Assembly: GCA_947650285.1 (NCBI GenBank)
Contig: CANTFL010001449.1
Span: 124,001-188,000, forward strand
Reading direction: 5' to 3'
DNA from: Hyaloperonospora brassicae
Lineage: Eukaryota; Oomycota; Peronosporomycetes; Peronosporales; Peronosporaceae
DNA length: 64,000 bases
The notes under the pieces were generated by a model. The model ran no database searches and was not told the origin of the DNA. It saw only the letters and a list, made by a program, of their open reading frames with translations. Shown here one piece after another: positions 31,601 through 43,350 of this stretch. Position 1 is the stretch's first letter. Each line of letters starts with the position of its first letter. The translations under genes were made by a program, and so were the position numbers.

Positions 31601-32400
31601 TTCCAACAATATTTTACTTTTCTTTTTATCGACGTTCAAGATGTGGCAGGTATCATTGTATCTTCGGTGTACGATCATCGACACAAGACTGATGGTCTCA
31701 TATTAACTTCCGTCTCATTTCAGTAAACAAATCCATCAACTTTGACATTCGAAGAGCGATCGAGTCCCGGTCTGCAGTGATATTCAGATAACCGTAAAGA
31801 GCGTTGTCAATCAGGCGCTGATACTTTTGTGGGGAGTCATTTAAATCCAAAGGCACACGTGAATATTCAAACAAGCCGGATGAAGTAATGAAAGTAGAGA
31901 CCACTCTCGCACGATCCGTCATTTCCACTTCCAAGAATCCTCTTGCCATGTCTATTGAATTATACCACATCACTTTATCTATGTCCTGATTCAAATGGCA
32001 GAGTAGAGGCATCGGTATACCATCAACCTTGTCATCTGTTTCATCCGCCTGGCTTCGCTCCGTGTGCGTATATTTTCACCGTTTTAGTAGAGATCACAAC
32101 GATTGGCGAAGCCCAAGGCAACGTGGAAGGTATCGTATCTTGGCTGATACTAATATTTATATCAGATTGGCTAACTTTCTCAATATTTTGGATCCACTGG
32201 CCTCACCCTTCGCGCAATTGGTTCTACTCCTCCGACGTCGATATTTTAAACAGCTTCACGCGTGCCGGGGGAAGTGTGTTCCATTGTGCCATTTGTGAAT
32301 GGCGCCTTTTCAGACCAATGGGCGTAGTTTATGTTGCTCCATTCTAGAATGTACCCCACGATTGCCCACTTGGATGTCATCAAAAGTCACTTCGACCGTG
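28700..32400 (-). mobile_element. Ty3/gypsy pol, decayed (reverse transcriptase, RNase H, integrase)
   Basis: Read leftward, the domains come in Ty3/gypsy order. Reverse transcriptase is at 32012-31698 (YNSIDMARGFLEVEMTDRAR, YQRLIDNALYGYL). RNase H is at 30779-30417 (IAIAPGKQPRKTI, TVSEAEYRRLMLSFDLL). The integrase core is at 29544-29209 (MVDLFSRNLIAKATSICTAH). The integrase end is at about 28915-28800 (VKEGYARKLARMWHRPFRVA). Frames are broken between and within domains. Terminal repeats were not found, and the copia element to the right may have interrupted or abutted its 5' part. Confidence 0.8.
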
Positions 32401-33212
32401 GGGTATCCACTTTCGGTAAGACCGCCATATGATGATCCACATCTTCTGCATATATTACGCCACTACTGTGGCAATATACCGATGTGATGATTGACTCATA
32501 TTCCGTGGCTCCCTCGATAATTGTAGTGTTCTCAGCCATCTCAGCTGTTCAATCCGACTGTTTTGTGACCCAAAATCTTTTACCTTTATCTTGTCCGCCG
32601 GTGGCTGGACCGTTCGTGTAGCAGATCAGCTGTCTCAAGATCTTCCCCGTCGCCCGTCTTCTTCTCCGACACGTCATTCACCTTCCGTCATTTCTCCCGT
32701 TTCATATCGCCGTCTACGGGTCTCTTGATTGCAGTGACCATAAACGGTGTTTCTTTTGATTGCCTATATTCCATGGTAAGGTGTTCCCACCTCAATTTAT
32801 CTTGAGCATCGTGATTCACCGTTCCTATCCCGCAGAATCGCACCTCGACCCTCCTCGATTATAAGTACTCCTTATTTGATCCTTCCTTTAGGCGGTCCAA
32901 TAATTCAGCCGGTGCAGCAGACGACAAATGATTGACCAGAGATCCTATTTGTTGTTCTTGGTTTGGCACATTGCAAAATATGTTTAGTTAGGTCCTTAGT
33001 TCGCAACATCTTCTTGATACTCTAAGCTTTGACTATACATCAGGAATCGCCACTACGCGCATTACTCATGATACAGACGCGCATGAATAAACGACGCTAC
33101 GTGCATTACTTATTGGATGGACTCGCTACTGGTCGTTATACGTTACTTTTCTTCTATCGCTTGCTCGATGAGGCGCATCTTAATCAAAACACCCAATCAA
33201 CTCGGCATCGTC
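32401..33212. other. Spacer between gypsy and copia remains
   Basis: No recognisable gene. It may hold the lost protease part of the gypsy element and a copia terminal repeat, but I could not delimit either. Confidence 0.35.
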
Positions 33213-35480
33213 TTATATTCCTAGCTTGGTGCGAAGCTTGGTGAATTGGTCCGCGGGAATTCCCTTGGTCATGAGGTCTGCCAGCATATTCTGCGTCGAA
33301 CAGTACTTTAGCACTGTGTGACCTTTTTTGCACACGAAGCGGTAGCGTATGTCAATACTCTTGGTCTGCTTGTACAACTCAGGGTTCTTGGACAGTTCAA
33401 TCAATCCTTGGTGGTATTCGAACACCAAAATCGAGTCTTTGTCGCTGAGTATACCAAGCTCGCTTGCAAACTTCTTCAACCAGATCGCTTTTTAGGCTGA
33501 ATCGGACTACTTCACGCATTATGCTTCCGTCGATGAAAGTGCACTGATTGTTGATTCTGTAAATGCCAACTCACGCAGCTACGATTGAGCGCAAAAACGC
33601 ATCCACTTGTTCTGCGACGCGAATTGTGATCGCCAGACCAGTCGGTATCCGAATATACGTGAAGTCCGTTATCTTGAGCTTCATCGAAGCACTTGCAAAA
33701 GACAATTCCGAGTGTTGCCATCGGCTATACGTATAGAAACACGCGCTTTAGTGTTTGCCAATGCGTCGGGCACGGATAGGATGCAAACTGGCTAAAAACT
33801 CCCACTGCAGATGAAAGATCAGGTCGAGTCGCGATCATGAGATACATCAAGCATCCAACTGTTTGGCGGTACAGCACGTTATCCTTTGACTATTCGTGTT
33901 TGCATCCGCCTTCGCACATCGACTTTGTTAGATATAGACCTGGGTCTTGCGGAGTTTTTACAGACTTACAGTTTTGCATCCCGAACTTGGCAAAGATCAA
34001 CTACAGAAACTTTGACTGCCGGACGTACAATGTGACAGAATCGTGATCGCGGTCGATTTTACTACCGGGGCAAAACTTGAGCTTGCTCAAATCCGATATC
34101 TCGAAGCGCTTGTCGAGTGCGCTCTTGATCTACAAAAGTAGTGCCGCCGATTCACACGCAATAATGAAGTCGTCTACGTAGAGCACGACAAACATCAAAT
34201 TGCCTTCGTCGACTTCGTTGACTTTCCGCATGACGTTTACTCAGTGGTCGACTTTTCATTTGTCGAAATCGCATCTGATCATGAAGTCGTCGATGGTCTT
34301 GTTCCACATTCGCTTTGACTACTTTAATCCGTAGAGTCACTTCTTCAACTTGCTGACAAAGTCGACGAGACACCTTGCATCTTCATAGCCATCGATTTGC
34401 TTCATGTAAATATCTTCGTCCAAGTCGCCGTTGAGAAATTGCGGTCCTGAAGTCCATCTGATGTCCATGCAAGTCTTACTTGGCGGCGAGTGCGAGCACA
34501 AAACGGATCGAGGTAAACTTTGCGACTGGCTCAAACGTTTATTCGTAATATATGCCGTACTTCTGCGCAAATCCCTCAATCACGAGTTGGGCTTTGTAAC
34601 ATTCAACTTCTCAATGCTAATTTTGCTTGACCGTGAACGCCCGATTATATCCGATCGGTTTGCGACCATGGGACAACGGCACGATATCTCAATTGTCGTT
34701 CTTCATCAACGAGTCGTATTCCGATTCGCACGCGTACGCCACCTGTTCGCTTCATAGGATTCCAATGCAGAGGCAAATGTTGTCAGCAAATCTCCCACTG
34801 AATACAAGACGTGAGCAGAGTGCGGTGCCGACAGGTAGATTAACGACGATGTCGTCAGCAAAGTCGAAGCATAAAAGCGTTCAGGCTGCGGAGAATTGGT
34901 CACCTCTTCAAGCGAATGGGAGCGACTGTGACGCCGCTGATGTGGTCGGTGCCCCCTGGCAAATCTTCTTTGTCATCATCAGGAATGGCGCTGTTCTCAA
35001 TACCTGACCCTAAGTCGAAGTCTACGTCTGTAGTGATCCGATCACTTTCGGCTAGGCCTTCGTTGACACACCAGTCAATGACGCGCGAACTGTTGTCAAA
35101 CACAATTTCTGAGAACGTGGCGTCGCGGCTGACAAAACGCGACTCCTTGCTATGTCTTCAAATCCATAAGCTTTCTCGTACTCGGAATAACCAATAAAAT
35201 GACAGTGAAGAGCGCTAGCGCCGAGGTTTTGACGATTCGGGATGGGCACGTGAACGTATGCGTGACAGCCGAAATTATTCAAGTTCGCAAGCAGAGGTGC
35301 TTACCACTCTCATGCAATTCCCCCCAGGCCATACAGACGTACAAGCGCTTGTCCGACGGATGACCCTTGCGACCACACTTCTGGCAGGTCGGTCTTTTCC
35401 AACACCTTCGACTGTCATGTTTAATCGATTCACGATGGGTGCAAGATCTTCTTTAACGCACCCCACCTCCACGTATTTTT
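33213..35480 (-). mobile_element. Ty1/copia element, decayed gag-pol
   Basis: Read leftward, the order is that of Ty1/copia, with integrase before reverse transcriptase. A CCHC knuckle (CQKCGRKGHPSDKR) is at about 35400-35360. The integrase end is at 35282-35052 (NNFGCHAYVHVPIPNRQ, HCHFIGYSEYEKAYGF). Reverse transcriptase includes LNGDLDEDIYMKQIDGYEDA near 34430 and FVVLYVDDFIIACE near 34170, where the catalytic YVDD survives. RNase H is at 33721-33213 (YSDTDWSGDHNSRRRTSGC, SIDIRYRFVCKKGH, MLADLMTKGIP). Frameshifts and stops break the polyprotein. It is less decayed than the gypsy copies, which suggests a later insertion. Confidence 0.85.
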
Positions 35481-36520
35481 CATTGAGAAGGGGGCTCGCA
35501 CCGCTCGATTCAATTATGACGGCATCGGATTTGTAGGGTTGGCCGATCGATGGTGGAACATTACCAATTCAACCGACGCTTTAATAATTTTTTGTTTCTA
35601 TCGACTGATAAGCGCAAACGTTTGTTGTCGTCGGCGTCTGTAACCGCAGTAGAGTCAACTGTTCTGCTAAATCACGGTCTCATAGTGTCGAAATAAATGT
35701 CCCGCGTGTCCTCAACGCGTGGCCAAATTTCTATCTCGAATCGCGATCTTAAATCTTACCGCCGCGACGTTCTGCCGATATTAGTATTCCAGAGGATTTT
35801 ACGTCCGATCGCTTCCGCGCGTGGCAATATTGTCAGGCCACCGTCACACTATAACCTCCGTACTGGTCCATATACGATTTCAGCAGAGACTTCACTGTAC
35901 GGCGAGTAGATTGACTCAGCTCACTGTACTAGTTTTGAGCTGGTATCTTCCGTCGATCGTCAAACACTACACATTTCTCTTCGTCCGGCGCTCGACCACG
36001 CATTAACGCTGACTTGTCATTGGTATAGTAGCTTCTTGCGCGGTCTTCATCTCGGTCCCTGCCTTTGTAATCATTCTGTTCTGCGTTCGCTGAGACCCGA
36101 ATGCGCTGTGGAAGTATCCCACTACTCGTTGAAGATTCTGTACATGCGAGTAATTGACGTCTCAGATCCTCTTGCCCTAAATCGACCGTGATGCGATCCT
36201 ACTGATTCCATCTTTATATCAAGAATACATGCATCTTTAAATCTTGGTATCTTGACTGTTTTACTTTGAAAAAATGCCTAAAATGCTTGATTTCTTTGCC
36301 CTTGTTGCTATCGCTCTATGTCAGTACCAAAGTATGACTGCAAATGTATTTTAATAATCGATGCCCCATATCTTTTGGTGTATATGGTCTTAGACCGCGA
36401 TTCGACCTTGTTCCCTTTTGGCACGATCAAGCACTTTTGTGGTTGAGCGAAGCTAACAAAATTGCTGATGTGATCCTGCGTCTCCACTGTCGCCCATACG
36501 ACCGACTTTCGAAGGGGGTA
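35481..36520. other. Repeat-zone spacer
   Basis: Short frames only, under 75 codons. It probably derives from the flanking retroelements. Nothing specific is recognised. Confidence 0.4.
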
Positions 36521-36916
36521 CTACATTTCCATGCTTGATTCCTTCCCCACCTTGTATACCCGTCTGTAGGGCGGTCTGGACTCTTCTCGGTGGACTCGTG
36601 TCGATGTTAAACTTGACCATGGTTGGGACTGGGGTGATCGCGTGGAAGTTTTCACGCGATCACAGGCCACTTGATAGTACTCGATATGAACTATCTCGAT
36701 CTCAACGAAATTTCCTTGTCCAGTATATAGATCTTGACCCGCTTGACATTCTGACCACTTGAGAATCCTTGCGATCTTGATTATCCTATCATTCTTGATA
36801 CGCTCTGTCGCAGTTGCTGTATTGTTTGTGAGAGTCCTGAACGCACCTGGCCACACAATCCAGGTGCGACACTTGTATAGGCGATCGGCGTAACTCTTGA
36901 TTTTGTCGGGGGCCAA
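36521..36916 (-). repeat. Gypsy leader/gag repeat, copy B (longest frame)
   Basis: A 131-codon leftward frame, and the best preserved copy of the family at 24837, 44820 and 63930. It contains CRTWIVWPGAFRTLTNNTA, GQDLYTGQGNFVEIEIVHIE and PPYRRVYKVGKE. Conserved tryptophan, proline and glycine positions are shared with copy A (MIWPGIQEFSKTHQ). Probably the N-terminal gag region of a Ty3/gypsy family. Confidence 0.65.
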
Positions 36917-38354
36917 AGATCCTGCCCGGAAGAGATAACGCGTGAATTTTAACGTAAATTAAACTTTGGTTAATGTTAGCCAACCAATTGCTAAAATTTT
37001 GACCTCTCCTATATATGCAACAGACAGTACCCACGCGTCTTCAAATGAACCACTCTGTATCTTGTAACTCGTAGGCTCCTTGTTTATCCCCTACCCCTGA
37101 TTTAGGTCAGGATTTGGTCTCGGATCGGATCCACTCTAATGCAGGATCCCCCCTTGGACCAGATCCCTTCTTGAATCGGATCCTCTCTCGGATACGGTTC
37201 ACCTCCAGATCGGATCCGACACTCCTGATCCACCCATTCGAACTATGACCTAGTCGGGGTACCACAGTATCCATTCTTCAGTAAATCTAATCACACCATT
37301 CTCCGATACCTTCCTCAGTACTTTTATCTGGATTTCTAGCTTTGACATCGATGTAAGGTGTAGCTGTCGTCTTGTCAGTGCAGTTTTCTAGTAATGACAT
37401 GCTACAGCGTGGTTTTTGAATGGCGCGTAAACAATGCGGCATTCAGATACGACCGTAGGCAGCACGAGGCGACGGCATTACACACAACATAAAGTGGTGA
37501 CAAAATAGAGTAGAGCCGAAGGAATAATGTGAGTTTTAATGCAGGTGTTCATGTGGATGCTTGCTGACAGATATGGTGCTTCGCACGCCAACAAAACGCG
37601 CAAGATGATAGAGTGTTATGGCCGCCACACAAAAGGAATACTGAAAGTGGTCGTATGGCTGGCGTTGATTTGAATATTGCAGCATGGATCTGCGCATACA
37701 GATCTAACATTGCTGTCTGCATCGCAGGACATCATGCGCAGCAGCTTGGCCTTGTCGGACCACATTAACATGTAGCACGATTTTTGAGCACTTCATTGGG
37801 CTGCATCGTGAACATGGTCGCTCTCCGTGCTAGAACAATATATGATGATGCTTGCATCGTAGACCTTATGCATATGCAGCAATGGTACTGGCGTTTTAAC
37901 TGCTTATTTGGTAAAATTAGGTAGCAATAAGACAGATTGACACTACTGTTCGCTGGGGTAGTTCTTTCTATACAATTAAGAGCGATATCTTATGTATTTG
38001 ATTAAAAAGAAATCGATATTTACTCATCTGTGTATATTCGATGGTACACGTCAGCTATGCATTATTTTTCCTCTTGTGGTACATATTCTTTCTTTCCGAT
38101 CATTAGGATTATCTTCCTATATTTTCCTATTTTGAGACGCTGCGATGACTCACAAATACGAACGACACAGAGCAAAGCGGACAAAGAAAAGCCTATTGAC
38201 GACCGTCGAAGCCGCAGCAGAAAGACCAGTCGTGGTTGCAACACATGACGTGTTGGAACAGCCCAAAAAGCAGGTGGTTTCTTTTCCACCAATCACATAA
38301 AACAAAACAATCGCAACGACAGAAGCACCAGAGGCAAAAGACACTCGCTGTGTC
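36917..38354. other. Intergenic, with a GGATC-rich cluster
   Basis: No gene is recognised up to the TAF1C start. A cluster of GGATC/GATCGGATCC units lies at about 37105-37225, many of them palindromic. Sequence 37900-38350 should hold the TAF1C promoter, but no clear initiator was seen. Confidence 0.5.
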
Positions 38355-41246
38355 ATGGAGGCGACGGGGATCTACCCGAACTCTGTGCCTTTACTGGCCG
38401 CCACAGGACTCGGTGTCGCTGTAGCAGGAAACGATCCAGACCACGTCCCTTTTGAACCGACGCTGATCAATGATCACCGCAGACGGTTCGCTGTGGACGG
38501 CAGCGCAGTAGACGCGCGTGGCGTCATGCGGCTCCATGTCCGCAATGCATTGGGCTACGCCTTTCTACGCCCGTACCACGTCAACCGACTACGTCGAGCT
38601 TATGTAGGAAAACGTATCACGAAAGAGTCCGAATGGGCCGCCCAAGCTTCGTTTTACCGTCATAACTATCGCCACTTTGTGCCGCACGATCTGATGATGG
38701 AGTTCTTGGCGAAAGAGTGTCCGTACGTCGAGTTGCTTCTTTTTGTACATTCGTTTATAGTATCAATGCAGTCGTACATGAAGGTATGAACTTGATGTTG
38801 ACTCGTGTTGTGTGACGCTGTATAGTCGACAGGAGGATGGCGAAACGCTGTCCAAGTGGCAGGGCAATGCCATTGCAGGAGTTGATTGTGGACCGGACGG
38901 TCACGTGGTGTTTTACCCTACAGGACAGGTGATGCAACAAGCTTGTGCCTTCTATAGTCACGGTAAGTCGGAAGAAGACTTGCCGTGCTCTAGCACAGTG
39001 ATCGAGACGGGTGCTGCAATTCGGCAGTTTTCTGTGATGGGAAGCAAAGACGCGTATCATACACCTAGTGCTGCAAAACTATATGCGGCTGCTCGTGGGT
39101 GCACAAACTGCACAATCGTTGCTGCGCCCGCACGTGCTACACCGGACAACATGCGTAAGATGCAGGCAAAGGCAAAACTGTCGTTCCACGAGGTAATAAC
39201 CCACGTCGCTGGAAGCCCGCACGCAGAGGCTGAAGTGGCGTTGATTACAGCGGACGGAATCCTTCGATGTTGGGACCCTGAAGGGGGGATCCAAACGGTC
39301 AACACAAGCGCTACTACGCGAGACCGCTTGTTGCGCTGTGAATATTCTAGGTACGGTGGCAATTACTCTACACTCATGATTAGTCTAACGGAACATTTGC
39401 TATTGTTTGCTGTCGTTTGCTAGCCACCCTCGCGTTCTTTGGGCAGTAAACAGAGTTTCAGTCTCTACCGTAGATCTTCGACAACCCGCACAGCACACGA
39501 GCAAGTTGTTTGATGTAGAAAGCGCAGGTCCCTACGTGACTATTTATGACATAAAGCGTAGAGCGAGGTGCGTTTTGAAAGGTGACGGATTGTGAGTGTT
39601 TTACAGACTGACGTGAAATTGTTGTCGTCACGTGTCCATTGCAGCAACCCGTTCCAGTTTGTCGTTGGCACAGGTGTCTCCATTGAGCTCTTGGATAGTC
39701 GTATAGCAAGACAACCCCTTATCACGTGGGCTCAACCCGAGAGCTACTCGGGCGAGTCCGAGTTTTCATTTGGAGCAATTGACGAAGTGGACATGTCGAG
39801 AAGTGCTGACGACTTACGCGGTACGCCAACGAGTTTTGTCGTCTAGATGACACATGCTGAGCTCACTAATGTTACCTGTATGTGTGCAAAGGCTACATCA
39901 TATCGAGCTTGAAGCGGGCAAAGGTAACGACGCTCTTCTCTTTCGAGCGCAACCGAAAACGAAGACATGATAAGATGTTGCTGCTGACGTCGCTGCGCTC
40001 CAACAACGATGAGGGGTACCCCACGTCTCTACGTACGAGCACAGAGCAGCTTATTGCCTCTGACGCAACGTTGGATTTGCGTATGGAAGATGGCGGGGAA
40101 AACACCAATTTGACAGGTGTTTGCGCGCTGCGGGATGAAGGCTCGGCATCCGCAAGTGTTTATCAGCTTAACAGTCTGGGCGATTTGTTTTCCCACCGGG
40201 TGTCGTTCGGCCGTTCTCCCACGAAGTCGTATCATGCTGCTATTCAGTCCGGGTACGTTGGACCACAGCTGGTCGCCACCTTTCGCTTGTTGTTTGCTAC
40301 CTGTCCTTAATCATTTTCGTGACGTTGCAGTTTGCCAAGTGGTGTAGCTGCACAGGGTGACAGCATGGTCGAGTCGGTTGCTAAGATACTTCCGATACCG
40401 TCGGATGCTATACTACCGGAACACGATACTGAGTCAATGCAAAAGTTTATCACTCTTCCGATCAAAGTACTTCGTCGACAGTTTCCGCGCCTGTCAGCAA
40501 ATAGAGACACGTTCGTCCATGTTCAAGACACGAAAGCAACGGCTTTAGACGACTGTACAAGCAAGGAGAGCAGGAAAGAAGACAGCAGCAAAGCAGGAGC
40601 CGTGGATATCAGGAGATCTCGTCGACAAAGGTATAACGAGACTGGCAATGGAGAATCTGCGCAAGCCGATGCACGATCAGCAAAGAGAGTGCATATCGAT
40701 AGGTCCCACGGGATCGGGGAAGGCAAGGTTGATGCGATAGCATTAAAGGCGAAAGCGTCGCGATCGTTTGACAAGGACGAACTTGTCAAGCGACTCGCTG
40801 TCGTCTGTAACCTGTCGGCTTCGCTGTTTCGGCTGCATCGTTACATTCTCGACGAACTGAAGATCGAGATATCTTCGATTGAGCTTTTGCAGCTGATCCG
40901 TTCAAGCAGCGAGTTTCGACTTCGAGTAGTGCACCACGCGCTTCCAGCAGACACGTTTCGTGTGCGCAATCCATCACGACCAGGAACTGACGACGTGCAC
41001 TGGAAAAAGGACGATCCGCGTTTGGCTGCATGCGTATGTCATCCAGGGTCGGCACGCTCGCAATTGCCATGCGAATCATGGGCTTGCGTTGTCCCTCACG
41101 CAGTGATCGTGTCGCGCTCTTCAATGGAGCTGCACCTGGACAACACAGCCTCTTCGTCGAGCCATAGACAGGAAATGCCGGTAGATTTGGCTGACATCAT
41201 TGTTGCAGCACAGGCCGTGTACGACGACATGTGTGAACGTCTTTGA
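38355..41246 (+). CDS. TAF1C: RNA polymerase I initiation factor subunit TAF1C/Rrn6-like
   Basis: Six exons (38355-38783, 38833-39350, 39424-39567, 39645-39820, 39892-40252, 40331-41246) join in frame to 847 residues. TAF1C is a beta-propeller subunit of the SL1/core factor that recruits RNA polymerase I to ribosomal DNA promoters. The propeller pieces align in order with the human protein: AEVALITADGILRCWDPEGG, then SHPRVLWAVNRVSVSTVDLR, then FVVGTGVSIELLDSRIARQP. The last exon has a basic, low-complexity linker (RRSRRQRYNE) and a helical region (LVKRLAVVCNLSASLFRLHR). The first intron is only 49 nt; the rest are 71-78 nt. The gene stands alone between repeat tracts, yet all its frames are open, so it is under selection. 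The propeller match makes the family likely; the C-terminal part is too diverged to compare by eye. Confidence 0.78.
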
Positions 41247-41649
41247 GAATCCAGTACAATGGTCCCATCGACGTATGACACTTTTGAGGTAGATAGGGCC
41301 ACGATACCGAATGATAACGATTTCATTGTAACACGAGATAGAGTTTCCCGTTTTTATGTACGGCATAGCTCATCCTCAACATTTGTATCGCAAGCCAAGA
41401 ACGTACAGAGCAACGAATTTCGCCGAAGAGGTTCAGAAAACTCGCATGGATTAGATAGATTCCGACTGACTTTTGATAGCTGACCAAAGTCGTACCATCC
41501 CTCAGTATTCTACTAGCCCGTACTGTTCTGGATAGTTTCAAAGCAATTACCTACTCCAATTTTGGAATTACAAAATGCCACGAGATGAGAGTAAGGAGCG
41601 CACGAATGATCGGAGAATGACAATAGCGCACGAAAAGATGAAATAAATA
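41247..41649. other. Spacer downstream of TAF1C
   Basis: No gene; the 3' flank of TAF1C passes into repeat-derived sequence. Confidence 0.5.
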
Positions 41650-43350
41650 ATGATTGACGATATGTCCAAACCATCAAAATGCACTAGCGATTATCGATAC
41701 GCCCGAATGTGATTACACTTATGATTATGCAGAAAAAGTCAAATCTAGTTGTTTATATTCCACTAGTGTCGCAGCCCATAGATTGTGCGAGCATTATGAG
41801 GGCGTGTCTAACGCGTACTTCAAACGAGTCAGACGTTTGTCCAGACAAAAATCAATTCACTCGTCGGACACTGAATTTGATTCAAAAGGAAAAATACATA
41901 TTGTCACGCTTTAGTGAAGGGGGTTGGAGTTGCGGAGCTCATTAAGCGATCTTGTCAAGTTTTGGTTCCTCAATAACGGGGGGGTCACATGCCATGTGTA
42001 CAACACATAGTCATGAATATCACGGCACACCACAAAAAGAGTATCATGTCACAAATAAGGATAGTGAGAAGTTATTACCTGGGACAATTTTCGATCACGG
42101 ATTTTCACCCTTTTTATTAAGTCGCGTCCTGAAGAGGTCTTCAAACACGTATGGGACGACATTGAGGAAAAAATTTCGGCTTGCGTGGCAGATTACATTC
42201 AGCATCAACGACTTGACAATTTCAAGGAGCGATTTTGTGGACCATGGCTTTTGAATGTCTTGCGTATCGGTAATTGGCACACCTCACGAGTTGAGATCGC
42301 ACACCGCAGTCTGAAAGAATTTCTGGAAAACGCTAACCAAGGTCTTTTTCGATTTACCTAAAACTGAAGCAGCGTGCCGAGGACAATTTGGATGCTGTAA
42401 GATTAGCGCGTAAGCGAGAGCTCCTATCAAGACGAACTTCCTCTCTCCCAGTACTAAGTAAATTGGATCGTCTTGTCTTGATTACTGCGTCGAGGCTACT
42501 GCATAAACGAATCAGGACTTGCCAAGATTGATTTAAAGAAAGAAATGCAGGCTGGTGACGATCACAATCCGTCCATGTGCTACAATATATTTAACAGACG
42601 ATACGGCCTCCCTTGTTCACATTATCTACTTGATTTCCTCCGACGCGGCGGAAAAATTGGTGCAGAACATATCACAATTCCTTCTGATATCAGGAGAAAG
42701 AAACCATCTGTATTTTGATTTCACCACCTTTTCGAGCTCCGATGTCTCAACGACCCAAATCGAAACGTAGAATGTTAACATCTGTGGAGATTGGAGAGAT
42801 CTAAATATAACTTAGACGAAATAGTCAGTGTGGCGGTTGCCAAGAGTATGCACGTCATAATATTAATACCTGTCCTAAGCACAAAGAATTAGCAAGCCCT
42901 TCGCTAGTCGCAAGCGGATCCTTTGCGAGTATACCGTCATCTACAAGTGAACAAGTACTTCAGAGGCAAAACCAAACGATTAGATTGCTGAGTCACCAGC
43001 AGTATCGACCTCAGCAGCAACAACAACTCATCCAGCCCATTACCAGCCGTACACATACAAACAGCATCCTCAATACTTATCCTCTCCTCCGATCAAGATT
43101 TGTTCCCTAATCGCCGCCAAAGACAACAAATGGATCTAGAAGATACTCTCTCCCACGACCATACGACCAGCTGCATCAGATTCATGAGTCTCAACGACTA
43201 GGCTCTGCAGAAATATGTTATACTCATCCACTCCAGTCGCAGATGAGGCAAAACCACATGCAGGGGGAACCGTCGTCTCTCTTATTCACCTTTGGCCCTC
43301 CCATGCTTCTGCTCATCACTTGGCTTCATTTAGTTCAAGCGATCATAACA
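41650..43350 (+). mobile_element. MULE-type DNA transposase remnant
   Basis: Read rightward in broken frames, 42110-42350 gives EEVFKHVWDDIEEKISACVA, FKERFCGPWLLNVLRIGNWH and TSRVEIAHRSLKEFLENAN. This is the C-terminal part of Mutator-like transposases, with a T-S-R-V-E-x-x-H motif. About 480 bases on, at 42830-42890, is a knuckle CGGCQEYARHNINTCPKH (C-x2-C-x5-H-x4-C) of the kind found at the end of these proteins. A Gln-rich tail follows. The catalytic core is missing and no terminal inverted repeats were located. Confidence 0.6.
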
